Source of the DNA: CAXMQZ01 sp963707075
Lineage (GTDB): Bacteria; Acidobacteriota; Thermoanaerobaculia; Multivoradales; JAHEKO01
Assembly: GCA_963707075.1 (NCBI GenBank)
Contig: CAVPOX010000002.1
Location: 806,001 to 870,000 of the forward strand
Length of the DNA stretch: 64,000 bases
Direction: 5' to 3'
The number at the start of each line of letters is the position of its first letter. The stretch's first letter is position 1. Of the stretch, positions 8,101 to 15,873 are shown in pieces. The notes beneath the pieces are model-generated. The model was not told the origin of the DNA and searched no databases. It worked only from the letters and a program-made list of their open reading frames with translations. Made by a program: the position numbers and the translations under genes.

Positions 8101-8946
8101 ATGAATCAGCCTGAATCGTTCACCTTGCCCCTCGCGGATCACCGTCGGCTGGACGGTCTGGTCAATCGGAGCTCACGCCCCGGAGAGCGTCCCACGGTCG
8201 TCATCTGTCATGGCTTCAAGGGTTTCATCGAATGGGGTTTCTTTCCCTACCTGGCGGAGCTACTCGCCGACCGTGGGTTGACGGTCGTGCGATTCAACTT
8301 CCCCGGCAGTGGCATGCAGCCGGGCGACGAGCTGGTCACCGATCCGGAAGCCTTCGCTCACGCCACTTTCAGTCAGGATCTGGCGGATCTGCGCGCACTG
8401 CTCGCGGCTCTCGGAGACCAGGTCGCGCCGGGACTCGTCGATCTCCGGCGGCTCGGTCTCTTCGGTCACAGCCGTGGCGGTGGTACCGCCCTGCTCGCCG
8501 CGGCTGATGCGCACTGGTCGAGTCGGATTCGGGCCCTGGTGACCTGGTCGGCAGTCAGCACCTACGACCGGTTGACCGACGCCGAGAAGCTCCGCTGGCG
8601 GCAGCAGGGATGGACTCCCGTGGTCAACGCTCGCACCGGTCAGGAGCTCGTGCTGGACCGTCGAGTGCTGGACGACCTCGAGCAGCACCGCGAGGCCCTC
8701 GACCTGCTGGCGGCGGCCGAGCGGCGGCAGGCCCCCTGGCTGCTGGTTCACGGCGGCGCCGATGAAACGGTCCCGGTCTCCGAGGCACGGACGCTGGCCG
8801 AGCACGCTGCGGGCGAGGGTTGCCTCATCGAGATTCCGCAGGCCAGCCACACCTTTGGCGTCACCCACCCCTTCGCTGGCCCCACCCCCCAGTTGGTCAC
8901 GGCCCTCAATGCGACTCAGGACTGGTTCAGGAAAGAGCTGACCTGA
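8101..8946 (+). CDS. Alpha/beta hydrolase (dienelactone hydrolase-like serine esterase)
   Basis: The 281-residue protein shows the alpha/beta hydrolase order: an oxyanion strand (TVVICHGFKGFIEWG), the nucleophile elbow GHSRGGGTAL (Ser at about residue 125), an Asp in VHGGADETVPVSEA and a His in QASHTFGVTHPF near the C-terminus. It should hydrolyse an ester, lactone or peptide bond in the cytoplasm, since no signal peptide is present; the substrate is unknown. The in-frame upstream start at 8074 was rejected because the frame there overlaps the -10-like box and adds nine non-family residues. It is monocistronic and converges with the HAD phosphatase gene at an 11-base gap. Confidence 0.85.
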   Translation: MNQPESFTLPLADHRRLDGLVNRSSRPGERPTVVICHGFKGFIEWGFFPYLAELLADRGLTVVRFNFPGSGMQPGDELVTDPEAFAHATFSQDLADLRALLAALGDQVAPGLVDLRRLGLFGHSRGGGTALLAAADAHWSSRIRALVTWSAVSTYDRLTDAEKLRWRQQGWTPVVNARTGQELVLDRRVLDDLEQHREALDLLAAAERRQAPWLLVHGGADETVPVSEARTLAEHAAGEGCLIEIPQASHTFGVTHPFAGPTPQLVTALNATQDWFRKELT

Positions 8947-8957
8947 AACCGGACGGC

Positions 8958-9650
8958 TCAGGATCGAAACAAGGGAAGAACCTTCGCGGCCTCACGCAGA
9001 TCGCCGATCACCCAATCAGGTCCAGCACTCGCCAGCTCCTCTGCCGGAGTGTAGCCGGTGGCGACCGCCAGACAACGCATCTCGTTTTGCCGGGCGCATT
9101 CCACATCCAGCACGCTGTCCCCGACGATCAAGGTCTCGGCCGGCTCGAACCGTTCTCCGGTGATCTCCGTGGCTCGATCGAGGGCGATCGGTGGCAGATC
9201 CCTGCGGCTCCGTTGCCCGTCGCTGAAAGCGCCGAACGGGAAGAACCGGTTCAGGCCAAAGCAGTCCAGTTTGGTCCTCGCCCCGGCTTCCCAGTTGCCC
9301 GTCAGGAGTCCCAGCGCCACCTCCTGGCGCTGCTCGAGAAGCTCCAGTGTCTGGACGACGTGGGGCAACAGTCGCAGGTCCTTGGGTCGTAGATTCCTCT
9401 TCAGACGTTTCAGATAGGCCTCTTTGGCAGCCGGGAGCCCCGCATCGATCTCGTCCTGTGACAGACCGGCGGCACTCAGCAGCTCGTTGACGATCTGTGG
9501 ATCGATCTTGCCCGAGAAGCTATGCCCGTCGATATCACCGGCCTGCCCAAAGACCTCGACCAGCGCTGCTTCGAACCAACGCCGCAGCCCGCGGTTGCCC
9601 AGGACCAGAGTACCGTCGACATCGAACAGGACCAGACGTATCGGGCTCAT
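8958..9650 (-). CDS. HAD-superfamily hydrolase (phosphoglycolate phosphatase-like)
   Basis: The 230-residue protein has HAD motif I FDVDGTLVLGN, motif II LLTGN, a motif III Lys region and motif IV IVGDSVLDVECAR. It fits the subfamily with an alpha-helical cap between motifs I and II, as in phosphoglycolate phosphatases. The substrate is uncertain. The frame begins at 9710, but the Met at 9650 directly precedes motif I and overlaps the stop of the enoyl-CoA hydratase gene as ATGA, so this start is chosen. It is the last gene of an operon with the acyl-CoA carboxylase and hydratase genes. Confidence 0.82.
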   Translation of the reverse strand: MSPIRLVLFDVDGTLVLGNRGLRRWFEAALVEVFGQAGDIDGHSFSGKIDPQIVNELLSAAGLSQDEIDAGLPAAKEAYLKRLKRNLRPKDLRLLPHVVQTLELLEQRQEVALGLLTGNWEAGARTKLDCFGLNRFFPFGAFSDGQRSRRDLPPIALDRATEITGERFEPAETLIVGDSVLDVECARQNEMRCLAVATGYTPAEELASAGPDWVIGDLREAAKVLPLFRS

Positions 9651-10456
9651 CGCGGGCGCCAGTTCGGGGCGGCCTTGGTCTGCAGAAAGGTCGACATCCC
9701 GTGTCTGCAATCGGCGGTTGCGCGCGCCTCGGCGTTGGCCTCGACCGCCACTTCCAAAGCTCGATCCAGGGGCAAGCCGAGGATGTCGAGCAGCAGTCTC
9801 TTGGTACGGGCGATGGACTCCGAGCTGGCCCGCTCGAGGACCTCCAGGGCCAGACTGCGGCCGGCCGCCGAGAGATCCTCCAGAGGAACGACCCGATTCA
9901 CCAATCCGATATCCAGAGCCCGCTCTGCCTGGACAAAATCAGGATTCAACAGGAGCTCGCGAAGGTCTGCGCCTTTGAGCCGCAAGGGAAGATAGGTCGC
10001 CACGAGGGCGGCGACAAATCCGATGCGCACTTCGCTGTACATGAACCGAGCATTGTCCGCCGCCACCACGAAATCGTGGGCCGTCGCCATCCCGCAGCCA
10101 CCGGCGACGCACGCGCCCCGCACCAGGGCCAGCGTCAAGGCCTCCTGGCGCAAGACCGACTCGAAGAGAGAACGCAGCCTTTTCGAGTCCTCGAGATTCT
10201 CCTCGGGACCGGCATCCCGCAGGGAGCGCAGGTGCTCCAGATCGGCGCCCGCGGAAAAGTGCTTGCCTTCGCCTTGCAACAACACAGCTCTGACCCCCTG
10301 GCTTCGAAGATCAGCCGAGTAGATCTCGATCAGGCCCGAGATCATGGCCGGCGAGAGAGCATTGGCCCGCTCCGGGTCACTCAGGGTGACCCACAAGATA
10401 TCCCCGTCCTGCCGAACCTGCAGGCCCTCGTAGGTTGCCGCGGCGATTCCCGTCAT
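9647..10456 (-). CDS. Enoyl-CoA hydratase/isomerase family protein (methylglutaconyl-CoA hydratase-like)
   Basis: The 269-residue crotonase-fold protein has the oxyanion-hole segments GKHFSAGADLEHL and GACVAGGCGMATAHDFVVAADNA, and an acid residue in SEVRIGFVAAL at the usual catalytic position. It is the second gene after a methylcrotonyl-CoA carboxylase-like beta subunit, which suggests hydration of 3-methylglutaconyl-CoA to HMG-CoA in leucine breakdown; that substrate is an inference from context. There is a 15-base gap to the upstream carboxylase gene and an ATGA overlap with the downstream phosphatase gene, so the three are one transcript. Confidence 0.83.
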   Translation of the reverse strand: MTGIAAATYEGLQVRQDGDILWVTLSDPERANALSPAMISGLIEIYSADLRSQGVRAVLLQGEGKHFSAGADLEHLRSLRDAGPEENLEDSKRLRSLFESVLRQEALTLALVRGACVAGGCGMATAHDFVVAADNARFMYSEVRIGFVAALVATYLPLRLKGADLRELLLNPDFVQAERALDIGLVNRVVPLEDLSAAGRSLALEVLERASSESIARTKRLLLDILGLPLDRALEVAVEANAEARATADCRHGMSTFLQTKAAPNWRPR

Positions 10457-10471
10457 GGTCGTCCCTCCTGA

Positions 10472-12136
10472 CTAGGTCTGCAGCACGCCCGTCTTGAACT
10501 CCGGAATGTCGGGCTGTCGGGCGGCGCAGCTCAACGAGCGAGCAACGATCTGGCGCGTCTCCACGGGGTCGATGATGCCATCGACCCAGAGCCGGGCCGC
10601 GGCGAAGCGGGGATCGGCCGCGTTGCGGTAGCGTTCCTGGATTCTGGAGAGCAGCTCCTGCTGCTCCTCGTCGGAAACCTTGCCCTCGCGACCCTTGATC
10701 TGAATGGCCAGCAGCGTCCTCGAGGCCTGCTCGCCACCCATCACCGCGATCGCTGCCGAAGGCCAGGCGTAGAGAAAGCGGGCCCCGTAGGCTTTGCCGC
10801 ACATGGCGTAGTTTCCGGCACCGAAGGAGTTACCGACAAAGATGGTGATCTTGGGGACCACCGAGTTGGCCACGGCGTTGACCATCTTGGCGCCACTCTT
10901 GATGATGCCGCCCTGCTCGGCCCGGCTACCGACCATGAAGCCGGTCACATCCTGCAGGAAGAGGAGAGGGATGCCCTTCTGATTGCACAGCTCGACAAAA
11001 CGGGCTCCCTTGTCGGCGGAATCGGAGTAGATGACGCCTCCGATCTGCAACTCGCGGTCGCGCGACTTCGTGCCGGTCTTACGGGCCACGATCGAACGCT
11101 GATTGGCCACGACGCCCACCGCCCAGCCCTCGATCCACGCTGTGCCACAGACCAGAGTCTGGCCGTAGGTGGCCTTGTACTCGTCGAACTCGCTGCCGTC
11201 GACCAGGCGGGCGATGAGCTCATGCGTGTCATAGGGCCGGGAGTGATCCGCCGGCACGATGCCGTAGAGATCCTCGGGCGGATAGAGCGGCGGCCGCACC
11301 TCCCGACGTTGGAACGGCGCCTCCGGACCTGCCGCCAGCTGAGCCATCTGGGACCGGATCTTGGTGAGGCAGGCGGCATCGTCCGGATGCCGATGATCGA
11401 CGACACCCGAGATGTCGCACTGCACCATCGCACCGCCCAGTTCCTCGTTGCCGATCTCCTCGCCGATGGCCGCCTTGACCAGATGCGGGCCAGCCAGGAA
11501 GATCGAGCCTTCCCCCTCGACGATGTGCGACTCGTCGCTCATGATCGGCAGATAAGCACCGCCGGCCACGCAAGAGCCCATGATCGCTGCCATCTGGAAG
11601 ACTCCCGCTGCCGAGAGTCGCGCATTGTTGTAGAAGGCCCTGCCAAAATGCTCCTTGTCGGGGAAGATCTCGTCCTGAAGGGGCAGAAAGACGCCTGCCG
11701 AGTCGACCAGATAGACGATCGGCAGCCGGTTCTCCAGCGCGATCTCCTGCGCCCGCAAGACCTTCTTGCAAGTCATCGGAAACCAGGCCCCGGCCTTTAC
11801 CGTGGCATCGTTGGACACCACGACGACGTCGCGCCCGTGCACCCGGCCGATCCCGGTCACCACGCCCGCTGCCGGCGCACCACCGTATTCCTCGTACATT
11901 CCGTACGCGGCCCAGATGCCCAACTCGAGGAACGGCTCTCCCGGATCGCAGAGGGCCTCGACTCTTTCGCGCGCCGTCATCTTGCCTTTCGCACGCTGTT
12001 TCTCCTGCGCCGCCGAGCCTCCACCGAGTCGCAACTCGGCCTCCTGGGAGCGGATGGCTTCCGCCATTCTCATCCAATGCTCGAGCCTACTCTTGAACCC
12101 CTCACTGTGCTCGAGCTTGCTCTCGATGACTGCCAC
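10472..12136 (-). CDS. Acyl-CoA carboxylase carboxyltransferase (methylcrotonyl-CoA carboxylase beta-like)
   Basis: This 554-residue protein is the beta subunit that transfers the carboxyl group from carboxybiotin to an acyl-CoA. It shows the two crotonase-like halves: VVVVSNDATVKAGAWFPMT with GSCVAGGAYLPIMSDE in the first, and FLQDVTGFMVGSRAEQGG with GNSFGAGNYAMCGKAYGAR and AVMGGEQAS in the second. The N-Y-x-M-C-G-[KR]-A-Y and WPxAxIxVMGGEQA signatures are those of methylcrotonyl-CoA carboxylase. The frame opens at 12181, but a GTG at 12136 has GGAGG 9 bases upstream and starts closer to the family N-terminus, so it is chosen. The biotin carboxylase (alpha) subunit is not in the window. Confidence 0.88.
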   Translation of the reverse strand: MAVIESKLEHSEGFKSRLEHWMRMAEAIRSQEAELRLGGGSAAQEKQRAKGKMTARERVEALCDPGEPFLELGIWAAYGMYEEYGGAPAAGVVTGIGRVHGRDVVVVSNDATVKAGAWFPMTCKKVLRAQEIALENRLPIVYLVDSAGVFLPLQDEIFPDKEHFGRAFYNNARLSAAGVFQMAAIMGSCVAGGAYLPIMSDESHIVEGEGSIFLAGPHLVKAAIGEEIGNEELGGAMVQCDISGVVDHRHPDDAACLTKIRSQMAQLAAGPEAPFQRREVRPPLYPPEDLYGIVPADHSRPYDTHELIARLVDGSEFDEYKATYGQTLVCGTAWIEGWAVGVVANQRSIVARKTGTKSRDRELQIGGVIYSDSADKGARFVELCNQKGIPLLFLQDVTGFMVGSRAEQGGIIKSGAKMVNAVANSVVPKITIFVGNSFGAGNYAMCGKAYGARFLYAWPSAAIAVMGGEQASRTLLAIQIKGREGKVSDEEQQELLSRIQERYRNAADPRFAAARLWVDGIIDPVETRQIVARSLSCAARQPDIPEFKTGVLQT

Positions 12137-12164
12137 GATTGCGATCCTCCAGTACGAGCAGTTC

Positions 12165-12170
12165 ATTATA
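12165..12170 (-). promoter_or_regulatory. Consensus -10 box for the carboxylase operon
   Basis: The minus strand reads TATAAT, a perfect -10 hexamer, 29 bases before the GTG start at 12136. The predicted RNA start near 12158 leaves a leader of about 20 bases holding the GGAGG ribosome site. The -35 region is weak (GC-rich), so an activator may be needed. Confidence 0.5.
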
Positions 12171-12214
12171 CGGCCCGACACCGCAACCGAGCCGTGTCGA
12201 CTCCCATCGGGTGC

Positions 12215-12220
12215 TACGAT
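12215..12220 (+). promoter_or_regulatory. -10-like box directly before the MoaD-MoaE fusion gene
   Basis: TACGAT ends 7 bases before the ATG at 12228, so transcription would begin at or next to the start codon. No Shine-Dalgarno site is present. It is divergent from the carboxylase promoter, with about 45 bases between the two -10 boxes. Confidence 0.35.
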
Positions 12221-12227
12221 CGCGCAG

Positions 12228-12902
12228 ATGAGAGTGCGACTCCTCGCTTTTGCGACCGCCCGTCAGGCTCTGGGCAGCGGTGAGCTCGAGCTCGACATCG
12301 AGCCGGGGACGACCCTGGCCGGTCTGGCAAGACAACTCCAGACAGAGTATCCCGAGCTGGAGCCTATCTGGCCGCGCCTGGCCGTAGCCGTCGACGGTGA
12401 GTTGTCCGATGCCCGGGCCGTACTCCAGGAGGGTTCCGAGATCGCTTTGCTGCCCCCGGTTTCCGGCGGCACCGAGGACCGACGGGCAGCGCTCGTCGAA
12501 CAGGCGATCGATCTGCCGTCCCTCGTACAAAGTGCGTCGCACCCCTCCTGCGGAGCCGTCCTGCTGTTTGTCGGTAACGTGCGCGACCACCATGTAGAGC
12601 GACAGGTCGCCCAGATCACCTACGACGCCTACCGCCCCATGGCTCTGGCAAGATTGGAGACCATCGTCAAAGAGCTGGAAGATCAAGCCGCCAACCTCCA
12701 CATTCGCGTGGTCCATCGTCTGGGTGAAGTCCCGGTAGGCGAGGCGAGCGTCGCGATTGCGGTAGCCTCGCCGCATCGCGCGACCGCCTATGAAGTGAGC
12801 CGAGCCGTCCTCGAGCGCCTCAAGCAGGAAGTGCCCATCTGGAAGCTGGAGCACTACGCGGATGGCCAGGTGCTGTGGCGGGAGGAAGAGCCTCTAGCGT
12901 AG
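12228..12902 (+). CDS. MoaD-MoaE fusion (molybdopterin synthase, both subunits)
   Basis: This 224-residue protein joins the two subunits of molybdopterin synthase, which puts the dithiolene sulfurs into precursor Z. Residues 1-81 are the ubiquitin-like MoaD, ending in LLPPVSGG; the sulfur-carrying Gly-Gly is at 80-81. From residue 82 (TEDRRAAL) the chain runs on into MoaE, with the expected SCGAVLLFVGNVRDHH, LHIRVVHRLGEVPVGE, the arginine-rich PHRATAYE and the catalytic LKQEVPIWKLE lysines. MoaD normally works through a free C-terminal glycine, so the fusion must be cut after Gly81 or act differently; mycobacterial MoaX is a known fusion that is cleaved. The neighbouring E1-rhodanese and JAMM genes are natural partners. 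The 3' end overlaps the convergent gene by 9 bases. Confidence 0.9.
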   Translation: MRVRLLAFATARQALGSGELELDIEPGTTLAGLARQLQTEYPELEPIWPRLAVAVDGELSDARAVLQEGSEIALLPPVSGGTEDRRAALVEQAIDLPSLVQSASHPSCGAVLLFVGNVRDHHVERQVAQITYDAYRPMALARLETIVKELEDQAANLHIRVVHRLGEVPVGEASVAIAVASPHRATAYEVSRAVLERLKQEVPIWKLEHYADGQVLWREEEPLA

Positions 12903-14279
12903 CGCTTCCCGAGTCTCGCTCGGCGGTCGCACGAACTGAAGATGAACCCACGCGCGAAAGCCCGACTCCAAGTCGTCCCAGCCGGCTCCAGCGCGGTCTT
13001 GGAGAAGATCAACGGTCATCACCTTGCCGGCAGCCACATCCTGAAGAAAGAGGCGAAAACCGCGGGTCAGGCCTGGATCGAAGCCGCTGGCGAGATAGCG
13101 AATCCAGAAGGAGCTCAGGCCATAGTGAAGTCCGACACGATCGGCTCGGTAGAAGCCTGACTCGTCCATTTCCATCAACTCACGGAGCGTCGGCAGGGTG
13201 TCTTGCCTGATCGCTTCCTGGATCTCGATGGCCGCCGCCAAGCCGCCCGTCCGAACGACCCGGTCCTTGTCTCGCAGTGTGCTACCGCCCAGCCGGTCGA
13301 GATGGATCGCCCCGCTGTCATCGATAAACGATTCGGCCAGATCATCGGCCATGCCTTCGCTCAACCAGGGTGGCAGGGCAGGTCCCAGAGCGCGCCGATT
13401 GAGCAGATGGGTCAACTCGTGTACCAGAGTCGCCAGAACATCGCTGGTCGTTCTCCCTCCCCTGAAGAGGGCCAGATACCCCTTTGCCGGGCTTGCGTGA
13501 GCCAGACCGGTGTCGACAGGCAATTCCTCCAGATCGCGAAAGGCCAGGTAATCCTCGGGCCGCCGATAGAGCAGGATGGCCTCTGCCGGAGGGCTGGCTG
13601 GTCGCAGACCGTAGCGCTGCCGGTAAGCGACCTCCAGGTTCCGACTCACTCGCTCACAGACAGCCGCGACCGGATCCTCGGGCACATCGGTAAAGAGGCG
13701 CTGCAGACCGCACCCGAGCTCATCCCCTCCGTCCTGCATCCTCTGTCTGGCCTTGACGATCCACGACGCGACAGGCGCCGTAGCCGGCAGGGGAAGCACC
13801 GGATCGGGCTCGTTCAACACCGCCCGGGTTGGAGGTCGATAGTCCTCCAGCAGCACCCACGCCCGTTGCAGCCGAGCGTCCGATCGCGGCACCCAGACAA
13901 GATACCAATCGCCCCGCTGCATGATGAGCGAGAGATTGCGAATCGACGTGGTGGTCTCGACGACTGCACTGCCGAGATCGGGCTCGCTGTGCAGGGATAT
14001 TCCGGGCTGCACCCAGACATACCGTGTTTCGCCAATATCGACCGGTGGCGGTGCGATGGGCTCTATCTCCGGATCCCGGGCCAGCGCTGGTTCACTGCGG
14101 GACGGCTCCACCGGCAGGTAGGCCCGACGGAAAGCAGTCGCCCACTCACCGACCAGCGGCCACTCCTGGGCCCTCGCGAGGATCACCGCAGTCGGGTTTT
14201 GGGTCAGCCAGGCGAATCCGGCCAGCAACAACAGGATGGCGGCTAGCCAACCGTAAGCGACCAGGCCCCTTCGAATCAT
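12894..14279 (-). CDS. Membrane-anchored SH3-like / gluzincin (peptidase MA-like) protein
   Basis: The 461-residue protein has an N-terminal membrane anchor (LAAILLLLAGFAWLTQ), an SH3-like domain at about 95-165 (WVQPGISLHSEPDLGS, then GDWYLVW), and a zinc-protease domain. The latter has HELTHLLN (HExxH) around residue 300 and WLSEGMADDLAE 18 residues later, which supplies the third, Glu, ligand of gluzincins. It is likely an extracytoplasmic metallopeptidase or a related binding protein; substrate unknown. The frame opens at 14318, but the ATG at 14279 overlaps the stop of the upstream E1 gene by one base, so that start is preferred. Confidence 0.72.
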   Translation of the reverse strand: MIRRGLVAYGWLAAILLLLAGFAWLTQNPTAVILARAQEWPLVGEWATAFRRAYLPVEPSRSEPALARDPEIEPIAPPPVDIGETRYVWVQPGISLHSEPDLGSAVVETTTSIRNLSLIMQRGDWYLVWVPRSDARLQRAWVLLEDYRPPTRAVLNEPDPVLPLPATAPVASWIVKARQRMQDGGDELGCGLQRLFTDVPEDPVAAVCERVSRNLEVAYRQRYGLRPASPPAEAILLYRRPEDYLAFRDLEELPVDTGLAHASPAKGYLALFRGGRTTSDVLATLVHELTHLLNRRALGPALPPWLSEGMADDLAESFIDDSGAIHLDRLGGSTLRDKDRVVRTGGLAAAIEIQEAIRQDTLPTLRELMEMDESGFYRADRVGLHYGLSSFWIRYLASGFDPGLTRGFRLFLQDVAAGKVMTVDLLQDRAGAGWDDLESGFRAWVHLQFVRPPSETREALR

Positions 14280-15421
14280 CAATAGAGGGGTACGGCCGGG
14301 TCCACTTCCCGGCTCCACGCATCGATGCCACCGGTCAGATTGCGCACCCGTCTCAGCCCGGCGCGACGCAGAAAATCGACCGCCCGGGCAGACCGATGAC
14401 CGTGGTGGCAGTAGACGACGACTTCACTCGCGGGGTCGATCTCCTGCCAACGTTGGGGCAACTGCTGCAGTGGAAGCAGCTGTGCCCCGGCCAGACGAGC
14501 GACTTCCCATTCTCTTGGCGTGCGGACATCCAGCAGCTGCGGGCCCTGGCCCTCACCCTGGAGTCTCGCCAGCTCGGTCACCGAAATGTTGATGTCATCG
14601 ATCGGCGGGGGCTCGGTTGGCGCACCGCAGAAGGCTTGGTAGTCGATGAGCTCGGTGACCGTCGGTCGCGCCGAGCAAACGGGGCAGTCGGGATCCTTCT
14701 TCAGACGCAGCTCGCGGAAGCTGGGACCAAGGGCATCGAAGACCACCAGCCGGCCAACCAGGGCTTCCCCGACCTGCAGGATGAGCTTGAGAGCCTCACT
14801 CGCCTGCAGGCTTCCGATCACCCCGGGCAGGACCCCCAGAACCCCACCCTCGGCACAGGACGGCACCAATCCGGGCGGGGGTGGTTCGGGGAACAGACAG
14901 CGGTAGCAGGGCCCCTGTTTGCCCCAGAAGACGGACAGATGCCCCTCGAAGCGAAAGATGGATCCGTAGACATCCGGCTTGCCAGCCAGCACGCAAGCAT
15001 CATTGATCAGATAGCGAGTCGGGAAGTTGTCGCTGCCATCGACCACCAGGTCGTAGCCCTCGAGAAGTCCCATGGCGTTGCTGGAGTCGAGCTTGACCTC
15101 GTGAGAGTGGATCTCGATCAGCGGGTTCACCTGCTGCAGGCGCCACTCGGCCACCTCGATCTTGGGCCGACCTATATCGGCCTGACCATAGAGGACCTGA
15201 CGCTGGAGATTGGACTCCTCGACGCGGTCGAACTCGACCAATCCCAGCTTGCCGACGCCGGCTGCGGCGAGATACATCGCCGCCGGTGAGCCCAGGCCTC
15301 CGGCTCCCACCACCAGCACTCTCGCGGCCTTCAATCGCTCCTGGCCTTCCTTGCCAACCTCGGGCATCACCAGATGGCGACTGTAGCGACGTATCTCGTC
15401 CGGTTTCAGCATTGACTCCAT
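14279..15421 (-). CDS. E1-like adenylyltransferase with C-terminal rhodanese domain (MoeB/MoeZ type)
   Basis: The 380-residue enzyme has a ThiF/MoeB domain (1-about 250): nucleotide-binding GAGGLGSPAAMYLAAAGVG, DRVEESNLQRQ, DGSDNFPTRYLINDAC, and a zinc site from CYRCLFP and CPVCSA. A rhodanese domain follows, with the active-site loop YCHHGHRSARA whose Cys carries the persulfide. This domain pair adenylates the C-terminal Gly-Gly of a ubiquitin-like carrier and then sulfurates it, as in MOCS3/MoeZ. The nearby MoaD-MoaE fusion is the likely carrier. It is cotranscribed with the downstream gluzincin gene (one-base overlap) and preceded by the JAMM protease gene 12 bases upstream. Confidence 0.9.
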   Translation of the reverse strand: MESMLKPDEIRRYSRHLVMPEVGKEGQERLKAARVLVVGAGGLGSPAAMYLAAAGVGKLGLVEFDRVEESNLQRQVLYGQADIGRPKIEVAEWRLQQVNPLIEIHSHEVKLDSSNAMGLLEGYDLVVDGSDNFPTRYLINDACVLAGKPDVYGSIFRFEGHLSVFWGKQGPCYRCLFPEPPPPGLVPSCAEGGVLGVLPGVIGSLQASEALKLILQVGEALVGRLVVFDALGPSFRELRLKKDPDCPVCSARPTVTELIDYQAFCGAPTEPPPIDDINISVTELARLQGEGQGPQLLDVRTPREWEVARLAGAQLLPLQQLPQRWQEIDPASEVVVYCHHGHRSARAVDFLRRAGLRRVRNLTGGIDAWSREVDPAVPLY

Positions 15422-15433
15422 CGGTCGCTCCTC

Positions 15434-15841
15434 TCAGACGATCTGTTCTTCCACATACCCCTTGGCATCGCCACGCAATCGCCAGCATCGGCGTTCTGTG
15501 ACCCCATCCGAGGTTACCGCGAGAATCAGATAGCTCACCGCGGGGACCGCCGCAGCCAGATCCCTTTTGCTGGGCCTGGCTGCCCCATCTGGATGGGAAT
15601 GATAGTAGCCGATCACGTCGACGCCTGCGTCGCGCGCCGACCTGTGGACCCTCAGCAACTCTCGCGGGTCGATGGCGAACCGTCGCGATCTCGGTCCAGG
15701 ATGAACGTTGAGCGTGGGCCAGATCGATGTCACCGAACCTGCACGACCCAGCAGCACACCACAGCACTCTTCCGGGTAGCTGCTCGAGGCCAGCTCGTCG
15801 AGTCGCTGCGAATCTTCCGGGCTGATCTCCAGCGTCGACAC
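15434..15841 (-). CDS. JAMM/MPN+ metallopeptidase (Mov34/PAD-1, M67 family)
   Basis: The 135-residue protein is a single JAMM domain. It has the upstream Glu in SYPEECCGVLLG and the full zinc motif HSHPDGAARPSKRD (H-x-H-P-x6-S-x-x-D), so it should be catalytically active. Bacterial members cut after Gly-Gly of ubiquitin-like sulfur carriers to free their C-terminus, as QbsD and Mec+ do. Its position directly upstream of an E1-rhodanese gene, and 2.5 kb from a MoaD-MoaE fusion with an internal Gly-Gly, points to the fusion as substrate (inference). It is 32 bases downstream of the rhomboid gene on the same strand. Confidence 0.9.
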   Translation of the reverse strand: MSTLEISPEDSQRLDELASSSYPEECCGVLLGRAGSVTSIWPTLNVHPGPRSRRFAIDPRELLRVHRSARDAGVDVIGYYHSHPDGAARPSKRDLAAAVPAVSYLILAVTSDGVTERRCWRLRGDAKGYVEEQIV

Positions 15842-15873
15842 GGCCTTGCTTCGTCGAAGTCCAGCGACCCGAC

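Noticed and set aside
6596..8104. 502-codon open frame on the plus strand
   Set aside because: Antisense shadow of ygfZ and the DinB-fold gene, with no recognisable domain.
12228..12902. Idea that the long frame from 11766 is one protein
   Set aside because: The part before 12228 is antisense to the carboxylase gene; the MoaD domain begins exactly at the ATG at 12228.
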